Assembly (NCBI GenBank): GCA_964410725.1
Contig: CAYPID010000006.1
Span: 1 to 64,000, forward strand
Length of the DNA: 64,000 nucleotides
DNA from: CALAZP01 sp964410725
GTDB taxonomy: Bacteria; Bacteroidota; Bacteroidia; Chitinophagales; Saprospiraceae
Reading direction: 5' to 3'
Each line of letters begins with the position of its first letter. The first letter of the stretch is position 1. The position numbers and the translations under genes are program-made. The notes below the pieces were generated by a model. It was not told the origin of the DNA and made no database searches. It saw only the letters and a list, made by a program, of their open reading frames with translations. Positions 45,521 to 54,300 of the stretch are shown here, piece by piece.

Positions 45521-46762
45521 CTATTTATCAAACTCTGAAATGCCTTCAATAATCAGGTCGCAGCAAGTTTCCAATTGCTTTCTGTTAATTACTAAAGGTG
45601 GAGCAAACCTGATTATATTTCCATGAGTAGGTTTAGCAAGTAATCCTAAGGAAGCTAATTTTAAACAAATTTTCCATGCAGTGTCGCCTTCTTCATGGTC
45701 GTTAATTACAATAGCATTCAATAACCCTTTTCCTCTAATTGATTGTACCAATTCAGAAGAGTCCACTAAATTTTTTTGTAAATAACTTCTAAAAACATCA
45801 CCTAAATCAGCTGCATTCTCAGTTAAGTTCTCGGATTCCAAAACTTCAATAGCCTTCTGAGCCACTACGCAGGCCAAAGGATTTCCTCCATAAGTAGATC
45901 CGTGTTCCCCGGGCTTAATAGTCAGCATGATTTCATCATCAGCCAATACAGCAGATACCGGGAGAACACCCCCTGATAATGCCTTGCCCAAGATGAGTAT
46001 ATCAGGTCTTACACCTTCGTGGTCACAACACAATCTTTTCCCTGTCCTCCCCAGTCCAGTTTGCACTTCATCTGCAATAAAAAGGACATTGTATTGGGTA
46101 CATAGTTCTCGCACTTTTTTTAAATAGCCGGAATCGGGAACGACTACACCCGCCTCCCCCTGAATCGGCTCTACCATGAACCCAGCAACATTGGGATCTT
46201 GAAGTGCCAATTCCAATGCAACAGTATCGTTATAGGGAATAATTTCATATCCCGGCATAAAAGGACCAAACCCACTTGTACTAGAAGGGTCAGTGCTAGA
46301 GGAAATTGCCCCCAAGGTCCGACCCCAAAAATTCCCTTCAGCAAAAACTATTTTTGCCTGATTCGCAGGAATGTTTTTGACTGTATAACCCCATTTTCTG
46401 CATAATTTAACTGCAGTTTCACCCCCTTCAACACCTGTATTCATCATCAATACCTTATTATAACCAAAATAATGCGTCAGGAATTCTTCCGCTGGTCCAA
46501 GGCGATTATTGTAAAAGGCTCTGGAGGTAAGTGTTAATTGCTGAGCCTGCTGAGTCAAAGCCCCAATAATTTTAGGATGGCAATGTCCCTGATTAACAGC
46601 TGAATAGGCAGCTAAAAAATCAAAGTATTTTTTCCCTTCCACATCCCACAAATACGGGCCCTCTCCTTTTGCTAAAACCACTGGTAGCGGATGATAATTA
46701 TGTGCTCCAAACTGGTCTTCTAGGTTAATGTAATAATCGGATTGATTGAGCGACTTTTCCAT
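45521..46762 (-). CDS. rocD: Ornithine--oxo-acid aminotransferase
   Basis: 413 residues, a class-III aminotransferase. Segments typical of ornithine delta-aminotransferase are FGAHNYHPLPVVLAKGEGPYLWD, LTSRAFYNNRLGPAEEFL, MNTGVEGGETAVKLCRKWGY and the PLP-lysine region DILILGKALSGGVLPVSA, followed by HGSTYGGNPLA. It converts ornithine to glutamate semialdehyde. It follows the nicotinamidase-like gene by 15 bases on the same strand. Confidence 0.95.
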   Translation of the reverse strand: MEKSLNQSDYYINLEDQFGAHNYHPLPVVLAKGEGPYLWDVEGKKYFDFLAAYSAVNQGHCHPKIIGALTQQAQQLTLTSRAFYNNRLGPAEEFLTHYFGYNKVLMMNTGVEGGETAVKLCRKWGYTVKNIPANQAKIVFAEGNFWGRTLGAISSSTDPSSTSGFGPFMPGYEIIPYNDTVALELALQDPNVAGFMVEPIQGEAGVVVPDSGYLKKVRELCTQYNVLFIADEVQTGLGRTGKRLCCDHEGVRPDILILGKALSGGVLPVSAVLADDEIMLTIKPGEHGSTYGGNPLACVVAQKAIEVLESENLTENAADLGDVFRSYLQKNLVDSSELVQSIRGKGLLNAIVINDHEEGDTAWKICLKLASLGLLAKPTHGNIIRFAPPLVINRKQLETCCDLIIEGISEFDK

Positions 46763-46777
46763 GAAAATAAATTTTTA

Positions 46778-47326
46778 TTATTGCAAATATTGACCGTGAA
46801 GTTCTTCCAGTTCAGGTACAGAACTAACTAAGGAGTTTAAAATTAATGATTTGATACCTAACAATGCAGCTTGCTGAGCAGTTTGATATATACCTTCGGT
46901 AAAACAAAAACCCGCAAAATTTAATTCACTGATTTGTTCCTTTTCTATAAAATTGGAAAAAGAAGCATCTTCAAAAAAATTCCGATAATCTTTTTCTGGA
47001 TTCATTCCTATAGTGATAATAAAATGATCAGCTCCAAGATCTAAGACTGGTATCAGGTCAGCACCAAAGGTACCCTCAATAGTATGGAAGGGCCAAAGTG
47101 TCATTGTTCCCCAACTTCCACTGATGGTTTGCCAGGGCTTTCTCCATGGATGGTTAGCCGCAAAAATAGGATGATTGTGGGGATGTAATTTTTTGATAAC
47201 TAGAACTTTATCATATTGTGGAATTATTTGCTGAAGCTCTTGGATAATCTTTTCTGCATGGGGGTGTTCAAGCATTCCACCAATGTAAAAGTCATTTTGT
47301 GGGGCAAAAATAACCAGTGCTTTCAT
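46778..47326 (-). CDS. Nicotinamidase-fold protein lacking catalytic residues
   Basis: 182 residues clearly of the isochorismatase/nicotinamidase fold: ALVIFAPQNDFYIGG (family DxQNDF), LHPHNHPIF (family WHPxxHxSF), WPFHTIEGTFGADLIP (family WPxHCVxGTxGA) and the last core helix region. But the catalytic Asp is Ala8, the catalytic Lys aligns to Ile106 (TIGMNP), the nucleophile Cys aligns to Gly145, and the zinc-ligand Asp is Lys46, while His48 and His81 remain. It should not hydrolyse nicotinamide. It starts directly at the lolD stop and is upstream of rocD, so one transcript is likely. A regulatory or binding role is possible but unproven. Confidence 0.75.
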   Translation of the reverse strand: MKALVIFAPQNDFYIGGMLEHPHAEKIIQELQQIIPQYDKVLVIKKLHPHNHPIFAANHPWRKPWQTISGSWGTMTLWPFHTIEGTFGADLIPVLDLGADHFIITIGMNPEKDYRNFFEDASFSNFIEKEQISELNFAGFCFTEGIYQTAQQAALLGIKSLILNSLVSSVPELEELHGQYLQ

Positions 47327-47977
47327 CTAAACGATTTTTCCATCTTTCATTTCTAATATTCTATCACTTAAAGCGGCTAACTCCATATTGTGGGTTACGA
47401 TAATAAAAGTATTCCCAAAGTCTGATCTTAGCTTTAAAAAAAGATTATGCATTTCCGCTGACGCTTCTGTGTCTAAATTGCCTGTAGGTTCGTCGGCAAA
47501 TATAATCTCCGGATGATTGACTAAAGCTCTAGCCATAGCCACTCTTTGTTGTTCACCGCCTGAAAGTTGTCCTGGTTTATGTTGCGCTCTGTCTGAAAGA
47601 CCGAAATAACTTAACAACTCAAGTGCTCTTTTTGTAGCTTGCTCTTCTGATGTTCCCATTAAATAAGCAGGGATACATATATTTTCTTGGGCGGTAAATT
47701 CTGGTAATAGATGATGGAATTGAAAGACAAAACCTAATTTTCGATTGCGTAATTTTGCTAAATCTTCTGAAGATTGACTTTTTATTTCCTGATGATCGAT
47801 AAAGATTTGACCAGAATCAGCTTGATCTAAGCAACCTAGTATATGTAAAAGGGTAGATTTCCCTGCTCCTGATTTGCCAACAATACTAATGATTTCTCCT
47901 TTTTGGACTTCTATATCCACTCCCTTTAAGACCTCCAAATTGCCATAATGCTTTATAATTCCAGTGGCTTTAATCAC
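47327..47977 (-). CDS. lolD: LolD-type ABC transporter ATP-binding protein
   Basis: 216 residues. Walker A GKSGAGKST (about residues 34-42), Q-loop FVFQFHHLLPEFTAQENI, signature LSGGEQQRVA, Walker B IIFADEPTGNLD and H-loop IIVTHN. The HHLLPEFTA and NLDT segments are typical of the LolD/MacB group that extracts lipoproteins from the inner membrane. LolC/LolE membrane partners are not in this window. Start is GTG, 13 bases after the -7 box. Confidence 0.85.
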   Translation of the reverse strand: MIKATGIIKHYGNLEVLKGVDIEVQKGEIISIVGKSGAGKSTLLHILGCLDQADSGQIFIDHQEIKSQSSEDLAKLRNRKLGFVFQFHHLLPEFTAQENICIPAYLMGTSEEQATKRALELLSYFGLSDRAQHKPGQLSGGEQQRVAMARALVNHPEIIFADEPTGNLDTEASAEMHNLFLKLRSDFGNTFIIVTHNMELAALSDRILEMKDGKIV

Positions 47978-47990
47978 AATATTTTTTTGA

Positions 47991-48024
47991 CAAAGTTAAA
48001 AATTAAGAAGGCATATAAAACAAA
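47991..48024 (-). promoter_or_regulatory. Promoter of lolD
   Basis: Minus strand: TTTG (48024-48021), 22-base spacer, TAACTTTG (47998-47991). Confidence 0.5.
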
Positions 48025-48062
48025 TGTTTAGAGAAGCTATTGTAAGGATAAAAATATCTAGC

Positions 48063-49604
48063 ATGGCTTTCGAAGAATTGAGAATAATACTGGGTGATCA
48101 ATTAAATGAAAATCACACCTGGTATAAAGAGGTGAATCCCAATCATTGTTACCTAATGATGGAAACCCTTTCCGAGACCAATTATGTTCGACATCAGCGC
48201 ATTAAGGTTATCGGCTTCTTTCAGGCGATGAGGATTTTTGCCGATAGGCTTCGCCAAAAAGGTCATCATGTGCATTACATTATGCTGGATGATGTAAGCA
48301 ATCAACAAGACTTGGTGGATAATATTTTGAGGGTTGCTGAATTATACCACGTCCAGATTATTTCCTACCAGGACCCTGATGAATATCGATTGGATGTGGC
48401 CTTTCATCAGTTGTCGAATTCCAAGTATCAAATTCAACATTTTGATTCCGAGCACTTTATGACAAATAGAGAGGAGCTTGGCCTTTTTTTTAAGGGGAAG
48501 AAGACCTATCTGATGGAGAACTTTTATAGAAATATCAGAAGAAAATTCGGACTACTTATGGAAGAGGATGGAATTACACCACTGGGTGGAATTTGGAATT
48601 ACGATAAAGAAAATAGGAAAAAACTACCCAAGCAGATAGAATTTCCACCTTGTAAAGTTTTTCCAAGAAACGTAGAAGAAATCGATCAAATGTTGGTTAA
48701 AATGGGCGTTACCACCATGGGACCTGCTGAAGTTTCAGAGATCAAGTTGCCTTTAACTAGGCAGGAGGCTTTGGAACTTTTAGATCATTTTTTCCAAAAT
48801 AGGATATATTATTTTGGCACCTATGAGGACGCTATGACGGATAAAGATGAGTTAATATTCCATTCTAATTTATCCTTCGCCATGAATATTAAATTGATTC
48901 ACCCTTTAGAAATTGTCCAAAAGGCAATTGCTTTTTACCAAGATCATGCGGACGAAATTACCATGCCACAAATAGAAGGTTTTGTGCGTCAAATTATTGG
49001 TTGGAGAGAATTTATGCGGGGTATATATTGGTCAAAAATGCCGGAATTCAAAGATTTGAATTTTTTTGAGCACAGCGCTCAACTACCCAAATGGTTTTGG
49101 ACTGGGGATACCAAAATGAAGTGTCTGTCTCATAGCATCCATCAGTCTTTGAATACAGGTTATGCCCATCATATTCAGCGATTGATGGTAATTGGGAATT
49201 TTGCCTTACTTTTTGGCGCGAATCCAGATGAAGTAGATGCCTGGTATTTAGGCGTGTATAATGATGCTATTGAATGGGTGCAATTGACCAATACTAGGGG
49301 AATGAGTCAATTTGCTGATGGAGGAATTGTAGGAAGCAAACCTTATGTGAGTAGTGCTAATTACATCCATAAAATGAGTGATTACTGTTCTAATTGCACT
49401 TACCTTAACAAGGAAAAATTAGGAGATAATGCTTGTCCTTTTAATAGTTTATACTGGGATTTCTATGAGCGTAATAGGGGTCAGCTTGAACGCAATCCCC
49501 GAATTGGGATGATGTATAGAATGCTTGACAAAATGGAAGTTCAAGAAAAAGAGGCTATCTTAAAAAAAGCCCAATGGATAAAAGACCACATCGAGGAATT
49601 ATAA
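48063..49604 (+). CDS. Iron-sulfur bacterial cryptochrome/photolyase (PhrB-type)
   Basis: 513 residues from the ATG at 48063; an ATG at 48024 would add 13 residues before the conserved start EELRIILGDQLN. The protein is a cryptochrome/photolyase of the FeS-BCP group, with the N-terminal antenna domain and the C-terminal FAD-binding helical domain (IEGFVRQIIGWREFMRG). Four Cys (residues 354, 442, 445, 458) have exactly the spacing reported for the 4Fe-4S ligands of Agrobacterium PhrB (350, 438, 441, 454). PhrB repairs (6-4) photoproducts; photolyase activity here is inferred. Monocistronic, ending at a strong terminator. Confidence 0.9.
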   Translation: MAFEELRIILGDQLNENHTWYKEVNPNHCYLMMETLSETNYVRHQRIKVIGFFQAMRIFADRLRQKGHHVHYIMLDDVSNQQDLVDNILRVAELYHVQIISYQDPDEYRLDVAFHQLSNSKYQIQHFDSEHFMTNREELGLFFKGKKTYLMENFYRNIRRKFGLLMEEDGITPLGGIWNYDKENRKKLPKQIEFPPCKVFPRNVEEIDQMLVKMGVTTMGPAEVSEIKLPLTRQEALELLDHFFQNRIYYFGTYEDAMTDKDELIFHSNLSFAMNIKLIHPLEIVQKAIAFYQDHADEITMPQIEGFVRQIIGWREFMRGIYWSKMPEFKDLNFFEHSAQLPKWFWTGDTKMKCLSHSIHQSLNTGYAHHIQRLMVIGNFALLFGANPDEVDAWYLGVYNDAIEWVQLTNTRGMSQFADGGIVGSKPYVSSANYIHKMSDYCSNCTYLNKEKLGDNACPFNSLYWDFYERNRGQLERNPRIGMMYRMLDKMEVQEKEAILKKAQWIKDHIEEL

Positions 49605-49651
49605 AATAGGCACGCTATTTGCTTAAGGGATAATACCCTCCGATGGACCGG

Positions 49652-49697
49652 AAAAAACAGTACCTGACCCTTGAATTATTGGGGTCAGGTCTGTTTT
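49652..49697. terminator. Bidirectional terminator
   Basis: 8-bp perfect stem CCTGACCC/GGGTCAGG (11-base loop), extended outside by AAAACAG pairing with CTGTTTT. A-run on one side and T-run on the other; it serves the photolyase and the convergent BNR-repeat gene. Confidence 0.88.
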
Positions 49698-49704
49698 AGT
49701 TTGA

Positions 49705-52700
49705 TTAATCTATTTTGATAAGATCTACAGATTGCTCCTTAATCATTTGGTTTAAAGCCGGTATTTTGGAGGCTTTGATTTCGGCAAATTTCCCTAATTC
49801 TTCATTAATTCTTGCAGTGATTTCTTCTTTTACCGAAACAGCTTGCTGTGTAGGTTTAAAATTACCACTAGCCACAACGGAATTAAGGTGGGCCAATTTG
49901 TTATTTAATTGAATCGGATAATTCAAAGGATCTTGATTACTTTGGTTTTTAGTTTGATACAATTTTTGTTCAATCAAATTAAGCTCCGCAATAATTGCCT
50001 TACCTTCTGTACTCAAGTTTTCTAAGTCGGGATATTTTGCCATGATCTCTTGAATTTGGTCGCGAAGGCTTCTGATATCTATGATGGCTTGATGGGTCTC
50101 GGTTAATTTATCCACGACATCTTGAAGAAAATCAAATTGTAGTTGGTAATCCGCCTGAGTAGCTGGTGACCTCGGATCTCCAAGTATTTCAAATTCCTGA
50201 GTTTCATCCATTTTCCCATTGGAGATGGTAACTGTATATGTGCCAGGAACCGCTAGTGGACCTCTGGTAGAAGCCGCCCACATGATTAACCCCTTAAAGG
50301 AAAGGGCATCTGAATATCTCATGTTCCAAATAAACCTATTTCCATTTTGAGTAATTTTTAGTTGTTCATCTCGCTCCTTAGATTGGGTAGAAAATGATCT
50401 TATTTCGCTTCCTTCAGCATCTTTTATCGTTAAAGTATATGCTGTTGAGTCTGTTATTTCCTCGTTAATATTGAAATAAATCATAACACCGCCTGGATGA
50501 TTTTCTCCTGCCGTAGAAGAAGCGCGACCCCATCCTCTGCCACCAATTCTATAACTTGGCATGGGTTGAAAAAGGTGAAAAGGCTTAGTGGTTACCTCTT
50601 CAGAAATCTGATGCAATACCGTTAGGTCATCAATCATCCAAAGACTTCTTCCCTGAGTGGCTACAATTAAATTATCATTTTTGATGGTCAAATCTGTAAT
50701 CGGAACAATCGGAAGATTCAGTTGGAAGGATTGCCAATTTTCTCCGTTGTCAAATGAAATATACATCCCTGATTCAGTTCCGGCATATAGGAGTCCCTGT
50801 CGCTTAGGATCTGCTCTCAAAACTCTGGTAAAATGATTTTGGGCTATGCCATTTACTATTTTTTTCCAAGTCTGACCATAATCAGAAGTGTAAAATAAAT
50901 AGGGTTGTTCATCCCCTAATTTGTATTGTGTGCCAGCGATGAAGGCTCCTCCTTTTACAAATGGATCGGGTTCAATGCTATTGATCATGAGATATTCTGG
51001 AAATAGTTCTGAGGTAACATTTTCCCAAGTTTGTCCACCGTCCTTGGTCAAATGCAAAAGACCATCATCAGAGCCGACCCAAACTAACCCTTCTTCGTAG
51101 GGGCTTTCTGCTCCTGCGAATAGGGTACAGTAATATTCAACGCTAGTATTATCTTTTGTGATTGGTCCTCCTGATGGTCCAAGTTTATCAGTTTCGTTTT
51201 TAGTTAAATCATCACTTAACAATTTCCAGGAATGTCCTCCATCCGTTGTGACGTGCACATGATTAGAAAGCGCATATAGTTTATCGGGTTGATGGGGAGA
51301 AAAGAAAATTGGGAAATTCCATTGAAACCTATATTTCATACCTTCAGCTCCATAACCCATTGGATTATCGGGCCAAACGGTAATGTTTTGAGATTGCTTA
51401 GTTCTGTGGTTGTACCGCTGCAGATAGCCGCTGTAACTACCACCATATACAATGTCTTGATCTAAAGGATCAATGGCCAAATGTGCACTTTCTCCACCTG
51501 CAGTCTCCTCCCAATCGGATTCATCTATACTTGATCCATCAGATCGATGATTGATTCTCAAAGTTGAATTATCTTGTTGAGCAACATATATTCGATAGGG
51601 AAAATGATTGTCTGTAGTTACTCTGTAAAATTGAGCCGTTGGTTGATTAAAATAGGTGCTCCAATTTTGTGCTCCATCAAAACTGATTTGGGCTCCACCA
51701 TCATCAGCAACTATCATCCTTTGATTATTTTCAGGAGCTATCCAAAGATCGTGATGATCGGAGTGTGGCGTTCTGAAGGATTCGAAATTTTTTCCACCAT
51801 CAGCAGACCTATGGAAGGCAACATTAAGAACATACACCAGGTCAGCATCTTTGGTATCAGCGTAAATTCTGGTATAGTACCAAGCCCTCTGTCTCAATGA
51901 ACGATCACTATTGACTTTTTGCCAGGTAGATCCACCATCATCTGATCTAAATACGCCTCCATTATCTGCTTCTATAATTGCCCAGATCCGATCTGAATTA
52001 ACTGGAGATACATCCAAACCAATAACTCCCAGTGTACCCTTAGGAAGAACAGGAGCAGCTGTTATTTTTTTCCAGGTTTCCCCACTATCCGTACTTTTCC
52101 AAATTTCAGAGCCCTCTCCACCACTTTCTAAACTGTAAGGAGTTCTTTGGATTCGCCAGGTAGAGGCATACATAATTCTTGGGTTATTGGGATCCATAAC
52201 TAGTTCAAAGGCACCAGCTTGTTCATTGGCAAATAATACTTGTTTCCAAGTTTTACCTCCATCCGTACTTTTATAAATTCCGCGGTCTTTAGTTGGCTTG
52301 AATAAATTGCCCAGTACTGCCGCAAATACAATATTATAATCGTTAGGATGTACTCTGATTCTAGGGATGTGTTTGGCATTTTCCATTCCTATAGATTCCC
52401 AAGTTTTTCCGCCATTTTCTGAACGCCACATTCCATGACCAGCAGAAACATTACCCCTTACGGTGTGCTCACCTCCACCAACGTAAATTACATTATGGTC
52501 AGATGGCGCCACACTAATGGAACCTATGGATCCCCCAAAAAAGCCATCGGAAATATTATTCCAGGTTTGCCCCCCATTCTCAGTTTTCCATACTCCACCT
52601 CCAGTCGCTCCCATATAGTACAAGTTTGGTTCTCCAGGAACGCCAGTAACAGCCGCAGCCCGTCCTCCCCGGAATGGTCCAATATGTCGGTATGAAAGAC

Positions 52701-52851
52701 TGCTAAAATTTTGTTCATCTATTTTTTGAATCGTTTCTTTAGGTTCAGAGGAATTTTTCTTTCTGCCTTTTTGAGCCTCCATTAAATTGGGCAAATGGAT
52801 CAGAAGAATCATCAGAACCAATTGAAATAGAAATTTGGTTTGCTTAATCAT
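49705..52851 (-). CDS. Exported BNR/sortilin-type repeat protein
   Basis: 1048 residues: a signal peptide (ending LMEAQ), then beta-propeller repeats with Asp-box motifs (SENGGKTWES, STDGGKTWKQ, STDSGETWKK, RSDDGGSTWQK, TTDGGHSWKL, TKDGGQTWEN, SFDNGENWQS) through about residue 720. A beta-sandwich-like part follows and an alpha-helical C-terminal region ends the protein. This is the architecture of VPS10/sortilin-like exported propeller proteins, very common in Bacteroidota. No glycosidase catalytic residues can be assigned, and the usual name of glycosyl hydrolase is not supported by what is visible. Confidence 0.85.
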   Translation of the reverse strand: MIKQTKFLFQLVLMILLIHLPNLMEAQKGRKKNSSEPKETIQKIDEQNFSSLSYRHIGPFRGGRAAAVTGVPGEPNLYYMGATGGGVWKTENGGQTWNNISDGFFGGSIGSISVAPSDHNVIYVGGGEHTVRGNVSAGHGMWRSENGGKTWESIGMENAKHIPRIRVHPNDYNIVFAAVLGNLFKPTKDRGIYKSTDGGKTWKQVLFANEQAGAFELVMDPNNPRIMYASTWRIQRTPYSLESGGEGSEIWKSTDSGETWKKITAAPVLPKGTLGVIGLDVSPVNSDRIWAIIEADNGGVFRSDDGGSTWQKVNSDRSLRQRAWYYTRIYADTKDADLVYVLNVAFHRSADGGKNFESFRTPHSDHHDLWIAPENNQRMIVADDGGAQISFDGAQNWSTYFNQPTAQFYRVTTDNHFPYRIYVAQQDNSTLRINHRSDGSSIDESDWEETAGGESAHLAIDPLDQDIVYGGSYSGYLQRYNHRTKQSQNITVWPDNPMGYGAEGMKYRFQWNFPIFFSPHQPDKLYALSNHVHVTTDGGHSWKLLSDDLTKNETDKLGPSGGPITKDNTSVEYYCTLFAGAESPYEEGLVWVGSDDGLLHLTKDGGQTWENVTSELFPEYLMINSIEPDPFVKGGAFIAGTQYKLGDEQPYLFYTSDYGQTWKKIVNGIAQNHFTRVLRADPKRQGLLYAGTESGMYISFDNGENWQSFQLNLPIVPITDLTIKNDNLIVATQGRSLWMIDDLTVLHQISEEVTTKPFHLFQPMPSYRIGGRGWGRASSTAGENHPGGVMIYFNINEEITDSTAYTLTIKDAEGSEIRSFSTQSKERDEQLKITQNGNRFIWNMRYSDALSFKGLIMWAASTRGPLAVPGTYTVTISNGKMDETQEFEILGDPRSPATQADYQLQFDFLQDVVDKLTETHQAIIDIRSLRDQIQEIMAKYPDLENLSTEGKAIIAELNLIEQKLYQTKNQSNQDPLNYPIQLNNKLAHLNSVVASGNFKPTQQAVSVKEEITARINEELGKFAEIKASKIPALNQMIKEQSVDLIKID

Positions 52852-52922
52852 ACTTTCTTATTTAAGTTATACTGAAAAATAGTTAAATTGATTTTAATTG
52901 CCAATAAATCGGTAATTAATAA

Positions 52923-53960
52923 ATGTTGTGCATGGATTTAGAAGTGGTCCTGAAGAAAAATCTGCTGCTGGAATGGGGGAATAAAAAATTATCTGAATCA
53001 CCTCATTTTTTGATTAAGCGGTTGGTAATTAGGGATTTTTTATCTGTTGAGGTAAGTTCCAATCCAAATCAACTTGCCATCAAATTCAAATGGTCTTTAC
53101 AGCATTTGCCCTTTGTAAAGGGAATTTCAAATATCAATCTAAGAATAGAAGAAGGGGAGATTCCTCAGGTATCTTGGAAATGGAACCATTTCATTGTTAA
53201 AGGATGGAAAATTTTTTTGAACCAAATAATCAATGAAAAAATTAGGGTTTTGAACCTCCAATACCCTAATATATGGACTAAGCTAGATGGTTTAGTTTTT
53301 CACATTGGACCTATACAAGTCCATAAGGATTCAATATTGGTGGGATTAATGGTCGATGGTCGGGTAGGTGTGGAGTTATATCCAGATTTAATTCCTATTC
53401 TCCATCATAATAAAGTAGAAATCCATTTATCTGATCAATCCCAATATACTTCCGGACAGGTGTTGGTTGAATGGTCTATTTTCAACGAGGCATTAAGGAA
53501 ATTATCTAAAAAAATAAATATTGAGCATTCCACTTACTTAGGAATTTCCCTGGGATTGGTATTGTTGAAATTAGAGGAAGGGCAAATTCATATCATTACC
53601 CAAATCAAACATCCCTTTAGGGGATACATGAAAACTAGTTGTGGAATTGTTTTGGATGCGAATAGCGGAAAACTGCTATTAAAGGATGTGAACAGCAAAT
53701 TAGAAACCAATAATTTTTTAGCTCATATGGCCCATTTGAGCTTTAAGAAATCCTTACACCAATTAATTGTTAACCGCTTAGAGCAATTAGTTAATTCGAA
53801 AATTAAAGATGATATTACCCAGCTCCTAATGAAAATAGGAAATTTAAAGGACTTAAGTATCCACTATCAATCAGTGAAAATCGAAAAAAGTACCCTCACC
53901 TTAACCATAAAACTTAGGGGCGGATTAGTCCTTTATCCATCCTTATTGAACAAAGGTTAG
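52923..53960 (+). CDS. Hypothetical protein, 345 residues
   Basis: No family recognised with confidence. The protein has no signal peptide and no membrane segment. It is rich in amphipathic strands (for example LIKRLVIRDFLSVEVSS and INLRIEEGEIPQVSWKW), recalling lipid-binding or DUF4403-like proteins, but this is weak. Start is ATG at 52923, or ATG at residue 4. It is divergent from the BNR gene and overlaps the convergent lipoprotein gene by 18 bases. Confidence 0.7.
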   Translation: MLCMDLEVVLKKNLLLEWGNKKLSESPHFLIKRLVIRDFLSVEVSSNPNQLAIKFKWSLQHLPFVKGISNINLRIEEGEIPQVSWKWNHFIVKGWKIFLNQIINEKIRVLNLQYPNIWTKLDGLVFHIGPIQVHKDSILVGLMVDGRVGVELYPDLIPILHHNKVEIHLSDQSQYTSGQVLVEWSIFNEALRKLSKKINIEHSTYLGISLGLVLLKLEEGQIHIITQIKHPFRGYMKTSCGIVLDANSGKLLLKDVNSKLETNNFLAHMAHLSFKKSLHQLIVNRLEQLVNSKIKDDITQLLMKIGNLKDLSIHYQSVKIEKSTLTLTIKLRGGLVLYPSLLNKG

Positions 53961-54299
53961 CTCTTGTTGCCCTTTCATTTCAATTATCAAAGTATCCTTT
54001 TGAATCCGTTTTATTTTCAAAACTATGGGATTCATCTCCGATTGATTTGTTTCTAGAAAAATAAAAGAATCCTTTAATTCAAAATGGCCTTCTTCCTGAT
54101 AACCTAGTGTACCGGTAAATTGATATTGTTGACCGGGATTAATATTAAGGTAAACTGATGCCACCTCCTCGAAGTAGGTGGTGGAATCAGTTTTTAGCGA
54201 TACGGCTTTCCACTCACCTATAATTTGTTTTTCAGCAATACCAACACAACCTGAAAAGTTTAGGCAGAGCATTAAAAAATAAACCCATTTATCTTTCAT
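53943..54299 (-). CDS. Small lipoprotein, lipocalin-like
   Basis: 118 residues from the ATG at 54299; a TTG at 54320 would overlap nhaD. A hydrophobic signal ends in a lipobox NFSGC. The mature part begins IIGEWKAVSLKTDSTTYF and contains beta strands (YQFTGTLGYQEEGHFEL, SFIFLET, LIIEMKGQQELTF), the pattern of the lipocalin-like small lipoproteins frequent in Bacteroidota. Function unknown. It follows nhaD by one base, so it is co-transcribed. Confidence 0.75.
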   Translation of the reverse strand: MKDKWVYFLMLCLNFSGCVGIAEKQIIGEWKAVSLKTDSTTYFEEVASVYLNINPGQQYQFTGTLGYQEEGHFELKDSFIFLETNQSEMNPIVLKIKRIQKDTLIIEMKGQQELTFVQ

Positions 54300-54300
54300 T

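Noticed and set aside
49705..52851. Glycoside hydrolase assignment for the BNR-repeat protein
   Set aside because: Only Asp-box propeller repeats are visible; no sialidase Arg triad or nucleophile can be assigned.
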